Assembly: GCA_018287875.1 (NCBI GenBank) | Contig: JAGVVL010000001.1 | Span: 1,922,001 to 1,986,000 of the forward strand | Length of the DNA stretch: 64,000 bases | Reading direction: 5' to 3' | Origin: Nigrospora sphaerica | Taxonomy: Eukaryota; Ascomycota; Sordariomycetes; Amphisphaeriales; Apiosporaceae | Shown here: piece after piece, positions 34,395-46,900 of the stretch | How the letters are laid out: each line of letters opens with the position of its first letter | Numbering within the stretch: the stretch's first letter is position 1 | The notes under the pieces: generated by a model | Database searches by the model: none | What the model was told of the DNA's origin: nothing | What the model saw: the letters and a program-made list of their open reading frames with translations, nothing else | Made by a program: the position numbers and the translations under genes

Positions 34395-36273
34395 GGCCGA
34401 TCAGGAAGGCGGCGAATACCGGCTTTGACCAACTGGACTGGTGGTTTGCATGGCGGCACTATCACGTGTATCTTTGAGAAATAACGGGCTGGCGGATATC
34501 AATTGTATACTTTTGTTCTTTGTTCTTTTTTCGGGCACGAAGGTCAAGACGCGCGCGTTTCGGCCGTCGCTTCTTCCGGGCTACGTCATCTTGCAGGATA
34601 ATGCAGACTTGCCCCTCAGCGCGAGCTATCCAGGGAAATCATAGCCAGCGAAGCGCACATATGCGTACAGTGGTTTCCGTACAACCCATATAGAGCCTCG
34701 CTGCATGTTTCCCCTGCTGTATGCGTTGCGTACATGCGTATATACAGCAACTCGAGGGTTTCGAGGTTCCCATTGGCTGTCTCGGCACGCCGGAACGACG
34801 CACGATGGTCCCGGGAGTCCACTGCTTCAGTGACTGTTCCAACCCATTTTTTCCCCGCATCGTTTGGGGGCGAAGGGCGGGAGTGGAGTTTTCGGCCAGG
34901 GATGGATGGATGGTGGATGGTTGGGCGCGGGATCGATGACAGAACGTTCCATCCCATCCACATCCACATCACATGCTTGGGAGAACGCGTGGGTATTTTC
35001 TTGTGCGTACGGGCCCCATGGTTCGGCTTGCCCTCTCGCCGCGGCTTTCCAGCCCTTGTCCGCCCTTCCAACGCGGGGCCGCCAGAGTCAGAGATTTCGG
35101 CGACACGCCCGGCGGCAACTGGTCTTTTCCAAAGGAAACCACGGAAAGAATAGACGGACGCCCCGTTTTGCCCCCTTTGGGGGTTCGGGAGCTAGCCGGT
35201 GCCGGCACATTGCGGCCTCAACTTAAAAAGAATCATGGTAGTTCGACCGGCGACCCAAAAGGGGTAACTTGTCTTGTGCGCGCCCCGCTGGGCCATTTGG
35301 CCAGCAGGTGCAACGTGCACAGCTACGGATAATCATCTCATGTATTGGTTATGTTTCCGAACACGCGACACGCGGTAGCGAGGCGTATCGCGGGAACAAC
35401 CAACACCCACACCAAGGCAAACTGCTGTACGCGACGATGTACTGTTAGGTAGGAGATGGATAGGCAGGTACTACTTTGCAAAGTGTTACGGACTGATGCC
35501 ATCGTCGTCCCATCTGCTCCCATCCACCCCATGCACGGGTTTGATCTGATATGAATTCATCCCCTCCCCCCGCCAAACGTGCCTGGTTTCCTGGGTATTC
35601 CTGCAAGGACAACCCCCCCAAAAAAGCCTTCGTCCCTTTCCCCACCACCACCACGAGTCCGCGGTCGCACCGGCGCCAGGGACAGGGGGTGAAATCCCCA
35701 CCCACATGCTCAAGTCACTGATAGGGCTACCTGCTGGCTGGTCCCTTGAGTTGCCCCTGCCACCATTGATCTCCAAATCTCTGCTCAGGGAAAGCTCCGA
35801 CTACCACCCTACAGACAACCTCTCGAACCCCCACCCACACATTCGTACATAAAGTACATACCCCTTGGGTTGCTTGCACACACTGCATACTTCAGTATAC
35901 ACGATTTACAGATACAAAATACCTGCTGCTTGGCTACTTTTACCTTACATGCACGCCGCCTGCACATACCTGACTGCCCGCACCTACGACCAGACCCTCC
36001 GACGACCCTGAGGCCGATGACGTTGTCTCTTTCTCGCGTCCCACAGACCGCGTAGAACGACGCTTGCGTCCAGCAAGAGCCCTCGCCCCTTTTACCACCG
36101 CCCACGTGGAGAACCGGGAACGACGACTGAACCGCCCTCTCTCCGTCTTGCCCGCACCACCGAACCTACACGGCTGCGCCGTCCACTGCCGTATCGCGAG
36201 CAGCGGCACCCGGCCGAACCCCTATTACACCAGCTACCACTACCCTCCCACCTACCGCCATCCCGAGCCCGAC
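34395..36273. other. intergenic, CorA-like to ethanolamine kinase
   Basis: About 1.9 kb with no accepted gene. The last 400 nt are pyrimidine-rich leader. Non-ATG-initiated in-frame sequence runs from 36064 into the kinase. Confidence 0.55.
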
Positions 36274-37619
36274 ATGCCCGCGGCCGAAACCAACGGGGCG
36301 GCAGCGTGCCCGGCCGGCCGGATCCCCTACATCCCCCACTCGTACGATGGCGCGAACTCGGAGGCCTCGGCCCTGCGGCTCGTGACGGCGCTGCGCCCCG
36401 GGTGGAAAGCGGTTGGGTCCAACGTGCAGTTCGTGCGCTTCACCGACGGCATCACCAACACGCTGCTGAAGGCCGTCAACCGGCGGGAGGGCCTGTCCAA
36501 GGAGGAGGTGGACGACGAGGCGATCCTGCTGCGCGCCTACGGCAACGGCACCGACGTGCTCATTGACCGCCAGCGCGAGACGCAGAACCACGAGCTCCTC
36601 ATGCAGCACGGCCTGGCGCCCGAGCTGCTGGCTCGCTTCGAGAATGGCATGATGTACCGCTACCTGCGCGGCAAGGTCACGACGCCCGAGCAGCTCCGCG
36701 AGCCCGCCGTCTACCGCGCCGTCGCCCGTCGCCTCGCCCAGTGGCACGCCACGGTGCCCTGCCTGCCCAGCCCGGACCCCTCCGCCGCCAACGGCGCCGT
36801 CAACGGCCACGGCCACGCCGCCGCCGACGCCGTCGTCGCCCCGAACAAGCCCCGGCCCAACGTATGGACCGTCATGCAGAAGTGGCTGCTCGCGCTCCCC
36901 CACGGCACCGACGCGGAGCTGACCCGCCAAAGGGATCTCCAGAAAGAGTTTACCTGGCTGGTCGACGAGTTGAGCCAGCGGCCCGGACTCGGAAAGAACG
37001 GCGTAAGTCGGCAGCGCGGCCCGCTCCCTCCACCCCCTTTCCCCTTGCTCTTCCTGCAAACGCACCCCTGGCTGACTTCCCCCTTCGACAGCTCGTGTTT
37101 GCCCATTGCGATCTTCTGAGCGGCAACGTCATCGTCGAGCCCAAGGGCGCCGCGGGCGGGCCCGAGGGTGAGGAGACGGTAGCCTTCATCGACTACGAGT
37201 ACGCCACGCCGTCGCCGGCCGCCTTCGACCTGGCCAACCACTTCGCCGAGTGGGGCGGCTTCGACTGCGACCACGGCGTCCTGCCGACGCGCGCGCAGCG
37301 CCGCGAGTTCGCCACGCACTACGTCCGGACGTACTTTGCGCTGCTGCCCGAGAAGCCGGCGGGCGGCAACGTCGACGCCGACACCGAGGTCGAGAGCCTC
37401 TGCCGCGAGGTCGATGCCTTCCGCGGCGTGCCCGGCTTCTACTGGGGCATCTGGGCCCTAATCCAGGCCACCATCTCCCAGATCGAGTTCGACTACGCCT
37501 CGTACGCCGAGGTGCGCCTCGGCGAGTACTGGGCCTGGAAAGAGGAGCACCTCGGCCGCCGCCAAGAACAAGGAAAGGAGCTGCCGCTGCGCGAGGCGCG
37601 ATGGGCGCAGGAGGAATGA
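36274..37619 (+). CDS. EKI1: ethanolamine kinase
   Basis: Phosphorylates ethanolamine (possibly also choline) as the first step of the CDP-ethanolamine branch of phosphatidylethanolamine synthesis, in the cytosol. Two exons, 36274-37002 and 37092-37619, give 418 residues. The nucleotide-binding lobe includes VQFVRFTDGITNTLLK and VLIDRQRETQNHELL. The catalytic Brenner-type motif is HCDLLSGNV (H248, D250, N255), and the metal-binding choline/ethanolamine-kinase motif is FIDYEYA (D277). FDLANHFAEWGGFD favours the ethanolamine kinase subgroup. The intron (GTAAGT donor, CAG acceptor) falls just before the catalytic loop, joining KNG to LVFAHCD. An Ala/Asn/Gly-rich insert around residues 170-195 (SAANGAVNGHGHAAADA) is low-complexity and probably a surface loop. 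PE made by this route donates phosphoethanolamine to GPI anchors. Confidence 0.93.
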
Positions 37620-39243
37620 TAGACGGCGGGCCTTGTTAAAAAAAAAAAAGGCCACGAAAGCGCATGCTATCTCGTCAGGGAAGGACACGCGAAAAACCCG
37701 TGGCCCGGACGTGGCCCGCGGTGTGTGAGCATCGTCACGCAATTCACCATTTCACCAAGCAAGCGGCACAGCACGGGGCCACACATTTCAACAATGGCCC
37801 TTGGCCTTGAACTAGACTACTTTACTTAACGTGTAGCTAATACATACACAGGACGGATCCTATAACACACCTCGCTGGACACGATCCGAGAACCATCCGC
37901 CGGAACTTTGGGAGGCTGACTTAGCCAGCACCTGCGTCGTCTTCCGTCAAAGGGTCGGTAGACGCCGCGACAACTGCCCGACGACGGGAGAAGAAACTGC
38001 GCTGAGTGGCAGCGGCCGGTACACTGGCAGTCATTGAGCGACCCGTTCCGCTTGGCCTGTGGGATCCGGCTGAAATCGGCCGGCCGGCGTCGCTGGTATG
38101 TACTACAGCGCCACAGGGATGGTACGACAGAGCCGTACGACGTCGCACTCGAATAGGAGGTGGAGGGCGACGACCGTCACTCCCTACCATCTCACGACCG
38201 AACTTTAGTCACTAATCATGGGCCAATACGGCGGCGGTGGCAGGCCAGCTCGATATGGTTCGGCGGGTAATTGCATGCGTGCTGCTGCATCCCATGACTG
38301 TCCGTACTCCAAGAGAACCCGGCCAGGCGAGACCAGGGCAGGCGCGCGGGCAGTTTCCTCCCGTCTTGATTTTTGCGAGACCCTTGATCGGTAGCCGAGC
38401 CAATTCTGGAGGAGGGGGGACGCAGAAGAACAGGTCATGGAGCGGGCAGGGGGCGTAAATCCCTGGTCGAGGGGCCATAGCTGATGGCAAGGCGATTGCT
38501 CGTCTCCCTGGACGGGCTGAACCGGTTGTTTCAAGGAGAAACCGGATCTGCAGCCTTACAGCTACTGCCGGCAGCCCTACCGTATGTAGCGGGCCTAAAG
38601 GAGCAGCGGAGGCGAGTCACGAAACAGCACCAACGCGGACAGGTTATGTTACCCAGCTTCAGTCCCCGTAGCTTGACTCTGCCTCACGCGTTGCTCGTAG
38701 TACCCAGCCTGGGCGGTATGGCACTAAGGCGGAGCTGGTAGGTCCTGCTGCTTCGGCGCTGTCTTGCGTACGATATCCGATATCCATGACCCGCCGTCGG
38801 ACCACGTCCGCTGGTAACTTTTTCTTGGCGCCACGGCCCCCCTCACTTGCCGCTGGGGAGCTGGAATGCTGTAGGAAAAAAACAAAAACCATGGAGAGGA
38901 TGAAACAGGACAGAATGCGCGGCAGCCAAATCGCCTTGCTACGATTGAGCAGGGACCGCTTGGTCCAGATCCATGCCCGTGGGCTCCCGACCGGGGAAGA
39001 GTCGTACGCCGATCCATCTGGAAACTGCTGTGGCATGAAGCGACGTGCCGACGACGTGCCACTTTACCACTGTCCGGAGGATCCCCGCCACGGCCCTCGG
39101 GTGATACTGAGCAGGCTGTAGGTGGATCGGGCGCACCAAGCCGTCAGCACCGAGTGAATGGTGAAGCCTCTTGGACGAAGCTTTGGACGGCGAGAGCATC
39201 CGCCAGGCGTGGTGAAACGCGGGATGCACCATCGCGCTACGGT

Positions 39244-39276
<33 letters not shown>
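39244..39276. repeat. (GCA)11 tract
   Basis: Eleven perfect GCA units in intergenic DNA. It produces a polyQ or polyC run in spurious frames. Confidence 0.95.
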
Positions 39277-39277
<1 letters not shown>

Positions 39278-40324
39278 GCGTGGGCGCGCAGCCGAGCTGA
39301 CGACACATCGTGGGGCCGGATTCTTATCAGCCCACGCCTCGCCGTTTCCTCGGCTCTTGAGGGGAAGGGCGCGGCGTGATAAGTGACAGCGGTAGCGCCC
39401 CAGCCAGTCAGCGGGAGCCCGAGCCGGAGCAGGCTCGCAACGTGCATACCGCTGCTGCAACGACACATCCGGGGGTTGGCAGCGCGCGCACCTCCATAAG
39501 AGCTGCAGCTATTGCCGGCAGGGTTCCTGGTTGCAGCAGGGATCGGCGGTCTGGTCAGCTCATGGTCGCTCGGGAGGCGTTGGCGAAACGCTGCAACGGC
39601 CAGGACCAGGGAGAAGCAGGCTCGGCGAGCATCGCGCCGTCCGTCCTTCCGCCGGCCCCCCAGCATGGGGGTTCCCCCCAAGAAGACGAAGGAGGAGCAG
39701 CGGAGGGGGAGAGGATAGTGCAAGCGGGCATGGCATAGTGAATCCTCTTGGCCCGGCCGCCTGGTTCGGTGGCTGGCCGTCTTGCCGCAGCGGTCGGCTT
39801 GTGCGTCGTGGCCACCGAGTTACCATCTACGCCTGCCCAGTCGTCTCGAGCCCGAGGGTGGAATGTATATGGGCTGTATACCTCCCTGTTGGGGGAAGGG
39901 GGGGAAGGGGGCCAGCCTATGCTTGCTCGGGTGCGAAGTGCCCATTGGACAGACAGACGGCATAGATGGGTTTACAGGTGGCAGGGGAGGGTGGGGTTTG
40001 CGAGGCGATCAAGATGGCTGCGAGATGCACGCATGGGGACGGCGCCGGCGCCTGTGGTCGTCGAGGGAGCCGGAGTGAGGCGAGAAAAAGGCAGGTAGGC
40101 GACTCAGCATCGCATGTCCGTCTGTCAGCCGACGATCGCGATGGGGGTGGGTGTGGGTGGTACATTGGGCTGTGTAGTTGGAAGGGGAGGGTAGGTAAAG
40201 TGAATAGTTTGGGGCTGTACGAGCAACTGAAGCTTGGGGCTGGGCTGTCCACCCCCCCTCGGTTTGTCCTCCCCCTCATTGATGGAGGGATGGGAATGGA
40301 GATGTATCCCACCACACGCACACA

Positions 40325-40368
40325 CAGAGGTCCAGTAGACGTGGGACAGAGGTCCAGTAGACGTGAGA
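40325..40368. repeat. 22-bp tandem duplication
   Basis: Two adjacent copies of a 22-bp unit containing AGGTCCAGTAGACGTG. They differ at one base (GGGA versus GAGA at the end). Confidence 0.9.
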
Positions 40369-41691
40369 GATAGGAACAGCAGCGGTGGAGATGCCGGCTC
40401 GCCCGACCTGCCCAAGTTGCAATGGTTTGTCTGCTGGTCCCCCCCCCCCCCAATGGGTGTTCGGTCGTTGGGGACCCGACATCCCACGCTGGCCAGCGCG
40501 TGTTGGCAGGCGGGCCAGCAACCAGGGCAATCAAAACACGACGGGTCGACAGCGGTCTAGACGTCCCGCCGCTGTCACGTCAGGGAAAGGACGGGCGGAG
40601 GACAGGCCGCTGGCGTGGTGTCCACGTCGGGAGGGTCAAGGTTGCGGCCGTGGTCTGCAGCGCGTGTGCGCGCGCGCGGCGTCATGCCTTGTCGTTGGTT
40701 ACTTTTCTGAGCTAACGAGGGAAGAAAGAGGCGACTCAAGCCGGTAGGTACTAAAAAGCATGTACTCCCATGCCCGAGTCCCCCGTTCCCCCCAGCCCCG
40801 ACCTCGCCAAATCCGGAAGAATGGAGCTCAGCGCCGACCGACGGGCTTATTACGAACAGCTAACGTGGTCGATAAGACACCGCAGCCGGGCCGGGATGAA
40901 TGGAAGGTTCAGAGAGCCACAAGACGTGAGGTCCTATACAGTGCGTTGTCTACCGGTACCCCGCCAGCCACAGGGGTCCGTGGAGAGGGCGGCCCGTACC
41001 AAGAGAGGAGGCAATGGAGATCCAAAGATGACCTGGAGTCGAATGGCACGGTGTACATGTATCCATTTGTGTACGCAGACACCCTACGGACGTCCTTGCC
41101 CCGGGTCTGGGCAGTCAAGGCGAAGAAGGGTGGGCTGATTTGACCATGGCGGGCTGTCCAATCGCTGTTTACGCGGGTGCCGTGTGCTTGCGGCGACTGC
41201 GACTACCGAGGTAGGTACTTACTCACCTAGTTACTCCTATGCTGCTTTTTGCTGCTTCTCGCTGCTACGCTTCTCATCCTGAGAGGCGCATGCAGGCCGA
41301 TCTGTCTAGGCGTTCAAGGTCTAGTCCGGCTGGGCCACCCTTCCCCAAATCAACCCCGGTCCCCGGCCCTTCAGTGCACTGGCGGCAGGCAGTCGGAGAG
41401 GCGGTGCCGATGAGTTCCTGCCCGTTCTGATAAGGGAGAAAGAGAGAAACTGCGCCAGGTAGTGGTCCGACGATGGCGTTGGGTGTGTGTAGAGAGCTCC
41501 AGGGAGGAGGGGGAAGAGTGCTGCCCAGGCTGTTCGGCTCTCTGTTTTCTCCTCGGATGGTGGATGGCTTCTTCTATACCCATTCGGATGGGGTCGAGTA
41601 CGCCATGCAACGCCAATCAGGTGCCGCCTGCTCGTCCGTTCCTATCCATGCCAGCATTACACCGCAGATCGGCAGCATCAATAGTAGTGGT

Positions 41692-41711
41692 AGCAGCAGC
41701 AGCAGCAGCAG
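41692..41711. repeat. short (AGC)n tract
   Basis: Six to seven AGC units on the plus strand, next to related TAGTGG sequence. Confidence 0.85.
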
Positions 41712-42815
41712 GACGGGTAGGTAGACCACCACAGCATGCAAGCTTAACTGCGTATTTACCTAAGTAGGGTTATCTTCAACCATCTCATGCTCTGCCTCGA
41801 CATGAGCCCATCCTTCAGGGATTCGGTTCCTAAGTAGGTATGTAGTCGAGTATGCGGCCAGTATATGCACCCCCGCGTACCTCTTTCGTCTTAATCCTCA
41901 AACTCGGTACGCCTACACCACGGCGGCACTCCGGGCCAGCCGTGCGGGAGTAATCGGGAATTCATGGATGATGCAGAATCACTAACAGCGCCGTACCTTG
42001 TTATAGTGGTAGTCATAGATATGGTCATGTATGTCTCCACCGCGTGGGCTAGCTGGAAGAGGTTCTATGAGGGTGAGAAAGACGGTTTTTAGTGGATGGG
42101 CCCGTTGAGCTGAAGTTCCAGGGCCAGGGCCCAGGGCGACGACTCGGAAGGGTTTAGACTCGGCAGGGCGCAAAAAAGCGACGCGACCGTTGCCGATCCC
42201 CACTTGTTGCACCCCTGTCGGGACTGGAGGGCCGCCTGGTAGGGCATCCTCGGGGCCTCTTTCTCTCTGCTGGACGGTTTTTTCCAGGGACGGCCTTGCG
42301 GCCATTTGGTACCTACTGGTCAGCCTGCATCCATTTGCATGCCCGCCTGGACCCGGTCCCTCTCGGCACCCACCGCCCGCCAGCAAGCCTGTGTGTGTGA
42401 GCCCCAGGGCAGGGTGGGAGATTTCTCCGGGACAGAAACGTGTGTCGTGGACCGGCTCTCTCCATCGCGTCAGGGCGACTCGAGCCTTGTCCAGGGTTGC
42501 GTTGTACACGGCCCTACATGAGGAACGTAGGGGCCTCAGGCAGAGAGGACGGAGGGGCAAGAGAAAGAGGAACGAGCGAGGCGAACTAGTCGCTGTGGGC
42601 ATCCATCTCCCCATTTCCCATACTAACCCCAAACTAATGCGACAGCCAGCATCCCCGGGTCCTGGCTGAGGTGGAAGGTAAGTGAAGGACGGCGTGTACC
42701 TTACTAGACGATGTCACGGTACCGACAAGACCTCCCGCGTGCCCGCCCAATTCGTCTCCGACACCCCCGAACTCGGGGGGCAGCAGAGGAGTCGTCGTCG
42801 TCCTTGTCGAGCCCA

Positions 42816-42830
42816 CCCCCCCCCCCCCCC
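42816..42830. repeat. C15 homopolymer
   Basis: Fifteen consecutive C on the plus strand in intergenic DNA. Confidence 0.95.
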
Positions 42831-43950
42831 AGCCACGCCGCCATCCACTCTCACACCAGTCCTGGTCCGGATTATGTGGTATGGGATATGCGTGCGTGTA
42901 CCTTTGGGTATGTGTACGCACAATAGGTCATGTAGGTAGCAGCAGTTATTAGGCGGTCCGACACACTTCTCCATCTCCTCTCTCTCACTCACACACCCTG
43001 GACCTCCCAGTCCCGAACCTGCCAATGGGATACTAGCAGCCCTGACAACATTGCGCAGTCCGGCTAGCTGGGGGAACAAGTAGGGGGGGGGAAAGAAGAG
43101 GTCACCACCGTTGCTACTTACCTTCCCTAGCTACCTGCCTACCTACCTCGTACTGTCACTCCTCGCCCGCCTCCATACTCATAATCTGCCGCCTGCCCGC
43201 CCCACCCGCGCTTGCTGCTATTCGATCGTGACAAGTTCCATTTTGCCTCGACTCTCTCGACTTGGACCCGGTGCCGTAGAAACGCACTCTCAAACACACC
43301 CACACCCACTCTCACACACACCCGCGCCGACGCCCGCACATACGCGCTGAGGGACATACCGAAGCCGAGGCCGCGCGCGCACCAGCCGGCGACAGATTGC
43401 GCGAAGAAGGAAAAAAAAAAAAGCCACCGTCCCTCTTCTGTTCCTTTCCCAATCAATCCCATCACGCACCCCACAAATGGTCGTACGTTCCTAGCTCTTC
43501 CCACTTATTGGTCACTATCGTCGTGGATGGGCTGTGAGGCAGTGCGATTGAGTTTGTTTCACTCATTCGTCGATCCCCTCTTGCTTATTTCGAACATGTC
43601 TCCAAGGCAAAGTTCTGAACCCTCATACCGCGGTTGATGCGCTCCGGAAGCAGGTTTCTCCCCCGTCAGGGCGCGCGCGCGAGTTAAGCAGCTTGAAAGA
43701 GGTGGAGTGTGAGAGAGAACACTCTTTTTTTGTTGGAGGGGGAAGGCCTGTCGGGCAGACAGACGAGGACCGGAAGAGCCCAGCTCAGCTCGGCTTCTCA
43801 GGTCGGCGTGAGCAAGGCACAGGCCCGAAGCCCGGCCGGGGCACGAGAGTCGTGGGATAGGGCAGGCAGAGCAGGGTAGGGCAGGACTGGACGGGATTAT
43901 TGTCGGCACCGCCGCCACCACCCAACCATCGTCGCCGCGCCGCTGGGAGG

Positions 43951-46900
43951 ATGGCTGCCGACAGCGTACCTGAGCCCCGCCGTGAGGGTCGCGGCTCACA
44001 AAGCCTCGACACGCCCGTGGCCTCTACCTTCGATCCCACCTTGGATCCCACGATCAGGAATCTCTTCGAACAACAGGCCGCCATCCAGGCCAAACTAGCT
44101 GCACTCCTCCCCAAGCATGACCACAACGGCAAGCTTGAGCTGGACATGCTGCGGCGTAAGCTGGCAGCTCTCGAGGCCTACGCCGAAGACCAAAGTAAGT
44201 TGTCTGACCCTTCATACGTCCCGTCCCGTTCCTGTCCTCTTCATCCCCATACTGATCACGCACCCAAGATATCTCAACTGCGCGCGCAGTCAGGTCAGAT
44301 GCTGAAGAAGCCCGAGCGCTCCAGTATAAGTGCGAGCGCATCGAGAGCGCCTTGATAGAGCAAGGTAAGGCCGCCCAAGCTACACCATGTTCTGCGCGCC
44401 TCCCCCTCTCTAACCCGGGAATCCGTGCTATCACAGGCCTGGATCTACATGACCCCCATTTTCTGGAAGCCCTACGGCTGCCTGCGGCTGCTGATGCGCT
44501 GCCGGATTACAATGCGTGGTTGGACAAGAATGTCTCCTATTATGACCCTGTCTTCCGCAGCTGGAGAGCGCGAGATTCACCTCTGGCGCCCAGGAGTCTT
44601 GCGCCTTCGCTGAAATGTTGGGATGAGCGATGCTTGCACTACATCTACGGCTTCTCGAACCATGAGGACCGCGAGCACCATCTCCGGGAGCACGGCGTCC
44701 ACCTGAAGCGTGATTCCGGCCTGTCGATCGGTAGTGCAGCGCCAGTGGTGTTCCCCGAACAAACCACGACGCGCATCTTCAACACAGAACATGCGCGGCA
44801 CAGCGCGCCCGTCTCGTTGCCCCGGCTCTCCGTCCCCCCAACCTTGGCGCCCCTGGCTCCCGTCGGCCCGTCGAGGGACAGACGAGATGGCTCTATAGCG
44901 TTTCCCTTCCCTTCCGACTATGCGATCCAGCACCGGGGTTCGGTGGACTCGGAACTTGACCCGTTGCTACCGCCGCTGAAACGCAGCCGAGTCGGCCACT
45001 CGAGGCTGGAGTCTATAGGGGAACTGCGCTTGCCTCGGGATACGGGCCCTTGTCTGCGGTGCAAGGTCCAGGCTAAACCGGTAGGCTCGCCTACCATACT
45101 CGCTGGCGCATGGAGACTGACCGGGCACCAGTGCGACTCTCAGGACGACTGCACGTTTTGCGCCGAGCCGCCCGGCACGGCCGAGGATGAGTTCTGGGGC
45201 GCTTTGGGATGCCTACGAGCCCCTCTCGCCGCCCTGGCCGACTACATGTTTCCCGGTGAGTGCCGCTGCCTTCTGCCCGGACGCCACACTTTCTCATGTG
45301 CTATCCAGAGGTGCTATCGCCGCGCCAAGTACACACGCCTGTTACTTCCCCCATGGCCCGTCGCCGCAATATGAACGAATACCTCGAGCGAACGTACATT
45401 GTCAGTCCGGCCATGTCCGAACTTGTCCGGGCGCACCTCGATTTCGACGATGGGTTCTGGTGGACCGAGGACCTGGCCTCCTTGCCCATCGCGAACCCCA
45501 CCATGGCGGGCTACTCCAAGGATCCCGTCGAGAGGCCGCCGCCGGTGTTGAAAGTACTTGCGGCGAGTTGGAATGCCGAGAGTACTCCTTTCCGGCTATG
45601 GGAACTGTTCAAACTGAGCGGCTATCTTTCGACCAACCGAGAGATGGAAAGGCAGACATATCCGGTGCTATTCCGCGCTAAGTTGCTCTTTCGGGAGATA
45701 TTGTTCTATGACTTGCAGCAGACTGAGCCTTCGATACGAACTGATGTCAACATGGCCAACGCGCAGCCGCTTCCCGAAGACATCGACTCTGCCGGGCGCA
45801 ATCGCTTGATATATAACTGCATGACGCAGTTCCTGCAGTCATTTGAAAGCAGCACGATGCGAAGGGTTCTCACCGAGCCCAAGAGCTGGCTGGCCGTCTT
45901 CATTTCTCTGTGTATTTTCAGCATTGTTCGGACGATTCTGGCTGACCTTGTGTCGACGCCGCCGCGCAGCGCTCAGGCGCATGCGCAGTCCCTCATGTCG
46001 GCGTCGGCGGGCGCAGCCGCCATGCACAGCGTCTATAAGGTTCTGGTCAGCGTATTCGCCTGGTCTACGCCTGTCATTTTGGACGACCCGGCCGTCGAGT
46101 TGGACGCCGGCGATAGGTTTTTGTTCGCGAACACGGCTAGCGCCATACGCAAGGACGACTGGCCGACCTGGGGAATACGTTCCTCCAGGGACTTCTTGCT
46201 GGGCCTGGGAAGTGACTACTTGGGCGACAGCATCGGCTTCAACGGTTTCTTCCGGCAGCGTACGCCCATCTACAGGCCGATCTCGTACCAGCCGGCGAAC
46301 AACGTGGCGCCCCTGGACGAGCCACGCAGGGCCGCGCCGGACTGGCGGCCGGTCGAGCCCTTTTGGGGACCACGGAACGAAGCCGACACATCGGCAGTGC
46401 CGACATTCTCTCTGGAACCAGCCCGCAGACACACGGTCGGGGAGAGCCCGGCGTTCCAGCGCGCTTTGGCGCGGGGCCTGGCGTCCCCCAGTAAGCTCCG
46501 GACGACATACCAGCGACCGCCGCTGCGCCGCGTCTACTGCACCAAGTGCAACGAATACCCCGAGGGGTTCCGTGGGGAGCACGAGCTGCGGCGGCATACG
46601 GATGCGAAACATGCCGCCCTGGTGAAGCGCTGGGTCTGCACAGAGCCGCAGAACCACGGGCAGGGCTCGCCTCAGCCCGTCATCCCGCTCGCGAAATGCA
46701 AAGCCTGCGTCACACAGAAGCGCTACGGGGCCTACTACAACGCGGCTGCCCACTTGCGGCGGGCTCATTTCAACCCGCACCGCGGCGGCAAGGCGAGCGG
46801 CGACTGGCCGCCCATGACAATCCTGAAGGACTGGATGCGGGAGGTACGGCAATCCATCGACGTCAACGAGAACGACAGCGACAGCGGAGAGGAGGAGAAC

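Larger units (their letters stand above)
37620..43950. other. 6.3 kb gene-poor stretch upstream of the zinc-finger gene
   Basis: No frame here has a domain, a convincing splice chain or a credible start. Contents are CAG tracts (39244-39276, 41692-41711), C13 and C15 runs (40439-40451, 42816-42830), a 22-bp tandem duplication (40325-40368) and TAGGTA-type motifs (40743, 41213, 41827). From about 43110 there is a pyrimidine- and CA-rich leader of the next gene. A minus-strand frame 37921-38190 (89 codons) is the least unlikely ORF but has no homology that I recognise. Non-coding transcripts are possible. Confidence 0.5.

Noticed and set aside
36166..37065. 299-codon antisense frame over ethanolamine kinase
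   Set aside because: Compositional shadow of a GC-rich coding exon.
37921..38190. 89-codon minus-strand frame
   Set aside because: Ser/Arg-rich and faintly protein-like, but no start context, domain or upstream exon could be found.
39064..39723. Frame with an 11-cysteine run
   Set aside because: The run is only the CAG tract read in another frame.
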